From Larix sibirica (lineage: Eukaryota; Streptophyta; Pinopsida; Pinales; Pinaceae): a DNA stretch of 12,684 bases. The notes beneath the pieces are model-generated. The model was not told the DNA's origin. It saw nothing but the letters and a program-made list of their open reading frames with translations, and searched no databases. Below, in pieces: positions 8,713 to 12,684 of this stretch. Each line of letters begins with the position of its first letter. Position 1 is the stretch's first letter. The position numbers were made by a program, and so were the translations under genes. The stretch covers positions 1-12,684 of the forward strand of contig NWUY0303921759.1 in the NCBI GenBank assembly GCA_004151065.3, in the 5' to 3' direction.

Positions 8713-9187
8713 CTTTTTTCCTTTGAGAAAAGGACTCGAGTTAAAATATTTATTTTTTTAAGTTAAGTTTTTGTAAAATTGCTTGGTTTTTGTAAAAATG
8801 CTTGCAAAGTTATAAAATAACTTTATTGTAAAGTGACTTTTACTATGTAACTTAAATTATAAAATAACTTCATTGTAAAAGTTAACATCATATTGTAAAA
8901 AAAACTTCTTTGTAAAAGTAAATTTATAGGACAAAGTTAGAGAAATGAACACTTTTCTACTTTTTACAAATCTACAATCTCCTTTTGCACCCATAACCAT
9001 GTGGTCCAATCTCCACTTACGGTGTGTGGCCATTTTAATTTTTGATGTCTTTATTCAAATGAGTATAACTTTATCATTATTAGATAGTGTGTTGTTGTTA
9101 TCGTTGTTTTTTATAAAATTCAGTAACTATATATTATTGTAAAGAGGAGAATTTGTACATGCCAAAAATACAAAAGGCAGAGCCCTA
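8713..9187. other. AT-rich spacer with small repeats, no gene seen
   Basis: No believable gene. Short local duplications are present (listed separately). The 65-residue plus-strand frame at 8945-9142 is hydrophobic and T-rich, with no motif, and is best taken as chance. Confidence 0.5.
8767..8804. repeat. 19-bp direct tandem duplication
   Basis: GTTTTTGTAAAATTGCTTG (8767-8785) is followed at once by GTTTTTGTAAAAATGCTTG (8786-8804), differing at one base. A nearby pair of looser copies, TTATAAAATAACTTTATTG (8810-8828) and TTATAAAATAACTTCATTG (8858-8876), also differs at one base. Both look like replication slippage in AT-rich DNA. Confidence 0.8.
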
Positions 9188-9655
9188 CTACCAAGTGTGA
9201 CCATAATCCCGAGACCAAGTGTCTGTGAGGAGCCTAATACCCCCTAAACCTGCATTTACAGATAAAGCAAGTCGACGGTTTTGAAGAGAAAGCAATCTAA
9301 GTTCACAGGATTTCCCTATAGGCTCGCCTGGGTTATGACCAATTGAAATGTAAACCAGAGGAGAAAACAATCTTATAGCCCAGAAATTTAAAGCAGACAG
9401 TTTATCAGAAACAGAAAACTGAATAGACATAATCTGTCTAGCCCAATTCATCATAAGAGATAATAAAAATAGAGTGGTTTGAACTTGGGATTTCTCGCTT
9501 GACCTCCGAAGGAACCAAAATCTCCAAGTGTGCAGAGCGATGAGTAGAGGGACGAGATGACGAAATAGTAGGAGGTTGGGGCGCAGTGGCATCCTAATAC
9601 TTTCTTCCAGCAAGTGCCTCGGCCAATGCATCCAACTTGTTATTGATGTTCTCAT
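9188..9655 (-). other. Long open frame of uncertain meaning, overlapping the coiled-coil relic
   Basis: A 155-codon minus-strand frame is open without a stop, which is long for this DNA. Its protein is basic and hydrophobic (for example LLSLMMNWARQIMSIQ, then SIGHNPGEPIG and LSVNAGLGGIRLL). I recognise no domain. Its first third overlaps, in another frame, the more protein-like frame at 9438-9941. It may be a frameshifted continuation of that protein, transcribed 3' sequence, or chance. I see no way to choose from the sequence alone. Confidence 0.25.
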
Positions 9656-9941
9656 ATGATATTACATGGGTCCGGGCTAAGTGCCTTATTCCAACTTCTA
9701 GTTGAGTGAGTCTTTCCTCCACAAAGGGTTCCTTATTTTCTCTCCTCCTTTCACTCTCCATGCATTCGTTGAAGGCCATGCAGAACAATGCCTTCACGGA
9801 ATAGAACAGTTAGAGGTTTCTAGTGTGGCGGGTTTCTATGGTTCGGGAAGAGCTCGATTCCTCCACAAGCCCCCCATAATCTTCAACCAATTTTTGTCAC
9901 TCAAGCTTCGACATTTTATTCCTACGACGCATTTCCATCAT
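9438..9941 (-). pseudogene. Degraded coiled-coil protein relic, unknown family
   Basis: On the minus strand a 168-codon frame from ATG 9941 to TAG 9438 is broken only by TGA 9897, TAA 9810 and TAG 9594. It starts with a charged segment (MMEMRRRNKMSKLE), then QKLVEDYGGLVEESSSS. A charged stretch ESERRRENKEPFVEERL leads into a probable coiled coil (LTQLEVGIRHLA, then NINNKLDALAEALAG). The tail is Ser-, Pro- and Thr-rich (TAPQPPTISSSRPSTHRS). The TGA at 9897 sits where a Trp codon would read naturally (LE-stop-QKLVE). The layout of coiled coil then low-complexity tail recalls gag-like or transposon accessory proteins, but no family can be named. It lies next to the copia relic on the opposite strand. 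Confidence 0.4.
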
Positions 9942-10109
9942 CTCGGCTCTTGAGCCTGTCAAGATACCTTGATTTCATATAAGCACTTTTCCAACTCCAT
10001 GTATCAGAGAAACACTTACTAATCAAATGACTATTTACAAAATCTGTTCTTTTAAAGCATTTTCTGTTATCCAATTATAGAGAAAGATAAACTCTTGCAC
10101 CTTGGATTC

Positions 10110-10380
10110 ATCAACACTACAAGTACCTCTAACAAAGACTTAGTGGCACATAAAAGCAAATCCCTAAATATATGAAGAAGCAATATCCTCACAAGAACAA
10201 CAAAGAAGGATCCTAAATTATCTCTAACAACTCTACTCCTAATGGTGATAAAGAAATCAAGTCAAAAGACAAGAAGATTGGTATATATTGTAATTTTTGT
10301 GAGTGAGATGGTCATATAAATTCTAATTTGTTTTAAAAACATGGAAGTCTTAGAAGCAACTGTAACAAAGTAAAACAACA
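10110..10380 (+). pseudogene. Copia gag C-terminus with damaged CCHC zinc knuckle
   Basis: Gag forms the particle and packages element RNA. The text reads TTSTSNKDLVAHKSKS, then DKEIKSKDKKIG, and the knuckle at 10289-10330: Cys-x2-Cys intact (10289, 10298), TGA at 10304-10306 where a Trp is likely, His retained in DGHI, and the last Cys replaced by Leu (TTG 10328-10330). After a second stop the frame shifts to MEVLEATVTK. A zinc site with three ligands and a stop cannot work. Confidence 0.75.
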
Positions 10381-10391
10381 ATGCTCTATTT

Positions 10392-12575
10392 TTGTATTTT
10401 TCTAACTCTTCTTCTCATGGACATGCCCTTTCTGTCTTTGGTTTTCCTTTTAGTGCAACATCTACTTGTTCTGCTAATGAGCAACATATTGATTTTTGCG
10501 CATCTTATCATACAGCTAGGGATAAAGCCATATTTTTTCCTTTTCATAAATGTAACACCAAACAAATATTTGTTATCAATGATAGAACTCTAAGTGTTGT
10601 GGGGTTTGATAGTTCAACTAAATGATGGTCATTTTAATGTTGTATTTTTTGTTCTCACTTTTTCTTGCAATATCCTATAAGTATATTAAACCACTCCTTC
10701 ACGTGAAGTCAAAATAGTAGAGTTTTCACCTCACCAAGTTGTAATCAAGGATTTTAAAGGATCCCAAGTATATCTTAGCAACTGGAATTGTTGCTAAGAT
10801 ATACAAAGTTGTATATATTTGACAACTTTACGTCGTAATATATTTCCTCAATTTTCATTTCTCATAGTGATGACATCAACAAACTTTGGCATGAGATATT
10901 TTGTCATCCAAACTAGCGCCACACTAGCACTCATTGTAGTAGCTATGTAAACATAATATGGTCACTAGTTTTTCTGTGATTTCTTGTAAGAGATGATGTT
11001 TGTTTTGGTTGTGTTCTTGGCAAACATCATCAAGACAATTTTGTCAAACATGCCTCTTAGAATACAAAAATCCCCTTCTAGCTTGTTCACAGTGATTTTT
11101 GTGGTTCACTTCCTTCATCTTCTTTATTTATGTTCAAGTAATTATTAACCTTCATCAATAACTTCTCCAAATTCCCTTGGGTTTATTTCTTAAAATTTAA
11201 GAGTGAAGTTTTTGATGTATAAGCTTTGGCCTAGAAGACTCCTCGTAGAAAAACATTCCCGACATCTACTTTTTCCCCCTGGAATTCTAGACATCTACTT
11301 TAGAAGTTAAGAACAAATAATGGTGTTGAATATGTTAATAACAAATAAGGACATTAGGATGCAACATGATGTTTCATACACACCAAACCAAAATGTTGTT
11401 AACTGGAGAAAGAATCACACATTAAAAAAAGTGACAACTTGTATGACTCAATCTAATGGATTAAGTCATTTTTAGGTTGAAGCCATTAATTGTGCAAATT
11501 ACATAGTTAATCGCACCCCCACAAAGGATTTAAAAGATATTACACGAAAGAGGTATGAAGTAACATTAAACCTAATGTAAGCTACTTTCATGTATTTGAT
11601 AGTGAAGCATAAGCTCACATTCTTGATGAGAAGAAGAAAGTATTACAACCTAAGAGTGAGAAGTGCATTTTTTTTATACTCTTAAGATGTAAAAGGCTAT
11701 CGATCTTTTCAACCTAATTCAACCTAATTTATTATTATTGGTGATGTCAAGTTTGATGAAGATCTCTTCACGTCTGCTCCTACTTTTATCTTTGTGCCAT
11801 CTTCAACTTACGAGTCATTTTGGATGATTGTTCCATTTTGTATTCCCATTTTTTTCTACTAGTGCCCTTTTTTTGGTTACTTCTTCGACATATGATGGCA
11901 ATGAGGACAAAAATCTAACTCCATGGGTTCCCATTGTCCTACAATTGAGTGCATTGAACATGAACCTACACCAATACCATGGCTTCCAAGATGGGCCTAT
12001 ACAATTCAATAAGTAGTTGATGATCTTGTTGATGGACCTTCAAATCATTGCCATACACATGTATAGTTCTCGCAAGCCTCCTCTCTTTTGGTTCAAGTTT
12101 TAGAGACTCATGATCCAAAAACATTTGCAAAAGCTTTCAACCATTCCAATTAGGATATAACAATGAATAATGAATATTATTTTTTAATAGTGATGATACA
12201 TGGAATCTTTTCCCTCTTCTAAAAGGAAGAAAAAATGTCAGATGAAAATGGGTGTATACAACTAAGTATATGTAATTGTGTGCATAGGACTAAGTATGTA
12301 GCAGATGGAAGTGTTAATAGAAATATGGACTAGTTAGTTTCTAAATGATTTTCCCAAGTAGAAGGCATTGACTATACTAAAAAATTTAGCCTGACGACAA
12401 ATGAGAGGTCCATCAAATCAATGTTAAATCTATCTTCTTGTATGGGGACTTGCAAAAAGAAATATAAATGGGACAACCTCTTGGCTATATCTAGAATGAG
12501 TCTAGTCTTGCTTTCCACCTTAAGAAATCTCTCTATGGCCTTAGGCAAGCTCCTCAAGATTGATTGCACTGAAGA
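10392..12575 (+). pseudogene. Copia protease, integrase and partial reverse transcriptase, broken
   Basis: The protease box, normally D-[ST]-G-A, reads DFCA at 10491-10502. Downstream is a core-like segment (NDRTLSVVG, VQLNDGHFN, FSPHQVVIKD). The integrase zinc region (HSDDINKLWHE; CFGCVLGKHH at 11001-11030) is still recognisable. In the DDE core the first Asp survives (HSDFCG, 11094). The second is Asn (RTNNG, 11316-11318). The Glu position is Trp (NVVNWRKN, 11404-11406), with codons lost between them. The C-terminal part follows (ANYIVNRTPTKDLKDIT, DVKGYRSFQPN, VKFDEDL). The RT starts with RTKYVADGS and FSQVEGIDYTKKF, then jumps near 12434-12440 straight to LYGDLQKEI. This removes the block with the first catalytic Asp. 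It ends after LYGLRQAPQD near 12575. Many stops; at 11473 and 12151 they replace expected Trp. Confidence 0.88.
10768..10829. repeat. Two back-to-back perfect inverted repeats inside the copia relic
   Basis: GTATATCTTAGCAAC (10768-10782) and GTTGCTAAGATATAC (10790-10804) are a perfect 15-bp inverted repeat around a 7-base loop. Directly after it, AAAGTTGT (10805-10812) and ACAACTTT (10822-10829) form a perfect 8-bp stem with a 9-base loop. The sequence still reads as copia protein (PKYILATGIVAKIYK), so this is not an inserted element. Confidence 0.85.
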
Positions 12576-12684
12576 GGCGCATTCTACAACCCAGTAGGGG
12601 AAGATGTGTAACTCCTTCTGTGCTCATCCTGGAGTTGACATGTGTCTTTTTTTTAAATAATAAAATATTATAAAAAATAACATG
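12576..12684. other. Unassigned end of window beyond the copia breakpoint
   Basis: After LYGLRQAPQD the expected RT text (a W-Y-x-K-M-D type block) cannot be followed. The next 60 bp are more GC-balanced and the last 40 are an A/T run. This could be another repeat joined at a deletion breakpoint. Nothing recognisable was seen. Confidence 0.4.

Larger units (their letters stand above)
10075..12575 (+). mobile_element. Internal fragment of a Ty1/copia LTR retrotransposon, heavily decayed
   Basis: The domain order gag zinc knuckle, protease, integrase, reverse transcriptase is that of Ty1/copia, since integrase comes before RT. Diagnostic pieces are CNTKQIFV, CFGCVLGKHH, LVHSDFCG, EAINCANYIVNRTPTK, RTKYVADGS, FSQVEGIDY and HLKKSLYGLRQAP. 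The fragment breaks off shortly after the last motif, so the YVDD box, the RNase H and both LTRs are missing. The left end is uncertain: text like the gag C-terminus (TTSTSNKDLVAHKSKS) is readable from about 10110. Frequent stops, indels and deletions make it the oldest-looking element in the window. Confidence 0.9.

Noticed and set aside
8945-9142. 65-residue frame as a small membrane protein
   Set aside because: T-rich plus strand gives Leu, Phe and Ile by composition alone, and no motif or neighbour supports it.
10381-10593. Hydrophobic 70-residue frame as a small membrane protein
   Set aside because: It is another frame of the copia gag-protease text, which reads as CNTKQIFV and NDRTLSVVG in the adjacent frame.
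10992-11031. 11-bp perfect inverted repeat (GATGATGTTTG / CAAACATCATC) as a functional hairpin
   Set aside because: It is accounted for by codons of the integrase segment DDVCFGCVLGKHH, most of which is conserved in the family, so selection for pairing is not needed to explain it.
11815-12016. Short overlapping frames on both strands as genes
   Set aside because: They fall within the copia linker between integrase and RT, where family-like text (VPSSTYES, then EHEPTPIPWLPRW) is readable on the plus strand.
1-12684. CRISPR array, operon, tRNA, rRNA or an intact host gene
   Set aside because: No regularly spaced repeats, no tRNA-like cloverleaf or rRNA stretch recognised, and every long coding signal belongs to a broken retroelement or an unidentified relic.

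Overview
This window looks like a nuclear, non-genic stretch of a seed-plant genome. It is AT-rich, has no intact protein-coding gene, and is packed with decayed retrotransposon sequence. The plant assignment rests on an L1-type LINE whose ORF2 ends in zf-RVT and RNase H domains, a DUF4283-type ORF1 with a zinc knuckle, and a Ty1/copia polyprotein relic of a common plant type. Family resemblance, from memory only, leans towards a gymnosperm. No search was run, so treat that as a guess.

Layout. 1-328 holds no recognisable gene. 329-1261 (minus) is a long reading frame with only a few stops that encodes a coiled-coil segment; its identity is unknown. 1239-1654 (minus) is a 5'-truncated RNase H domain with one clear frameshift. 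1708-2034 is a degenerate tandem repeat of about 122 bp, followed by AT-rich filler. About 2285-8712 (plus) is a nearly full-length LINE: a pyrimidine-rich 5' UTR with a telomere-like motif, ORF1 (2777-4464), ORF2 (4464-8535: endonuclease, reverse transcriptase, zf-RVT, RNase H), and a short 3' UTR with two competing hairpins. 8713-9187 is AT-rich filler with small repeats. 9188-9941 (minus) is a second unidentified relic with a coiled-coil segment. About 10075-12575 (plus) is an internal fragment of a Ty1/copia element (gag zinc knuckle, protease, integrase, start of the reverse transcriptase) with no LTR visible. 12576-12684 is unassigned.

How it fits together. None of these elements can be functional as written. 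The copia relic is the most eroded: its protease, integrase and RT catalytic residues are all damaged. The LINE has roughly nine frameshifts and about a dozen stops, yet its endonuclease and reverse-transcriptase catalytic residues can still be read, so it looks younger. Several stops sit where a conserved tryptophan is expected (TGG to TAG or TGA), as expected from decay of methylated, silenced DNA.

I do not see a new functional system. The points most worth a second look are the TAATG stop-start overlap between LINE ORF1 and ORF2, the paired 3'-UTR hairpins, a perfect 15-bp inverted repeat inside the copia relic, and two minus-strand coiled-coil relics that share a short motif.
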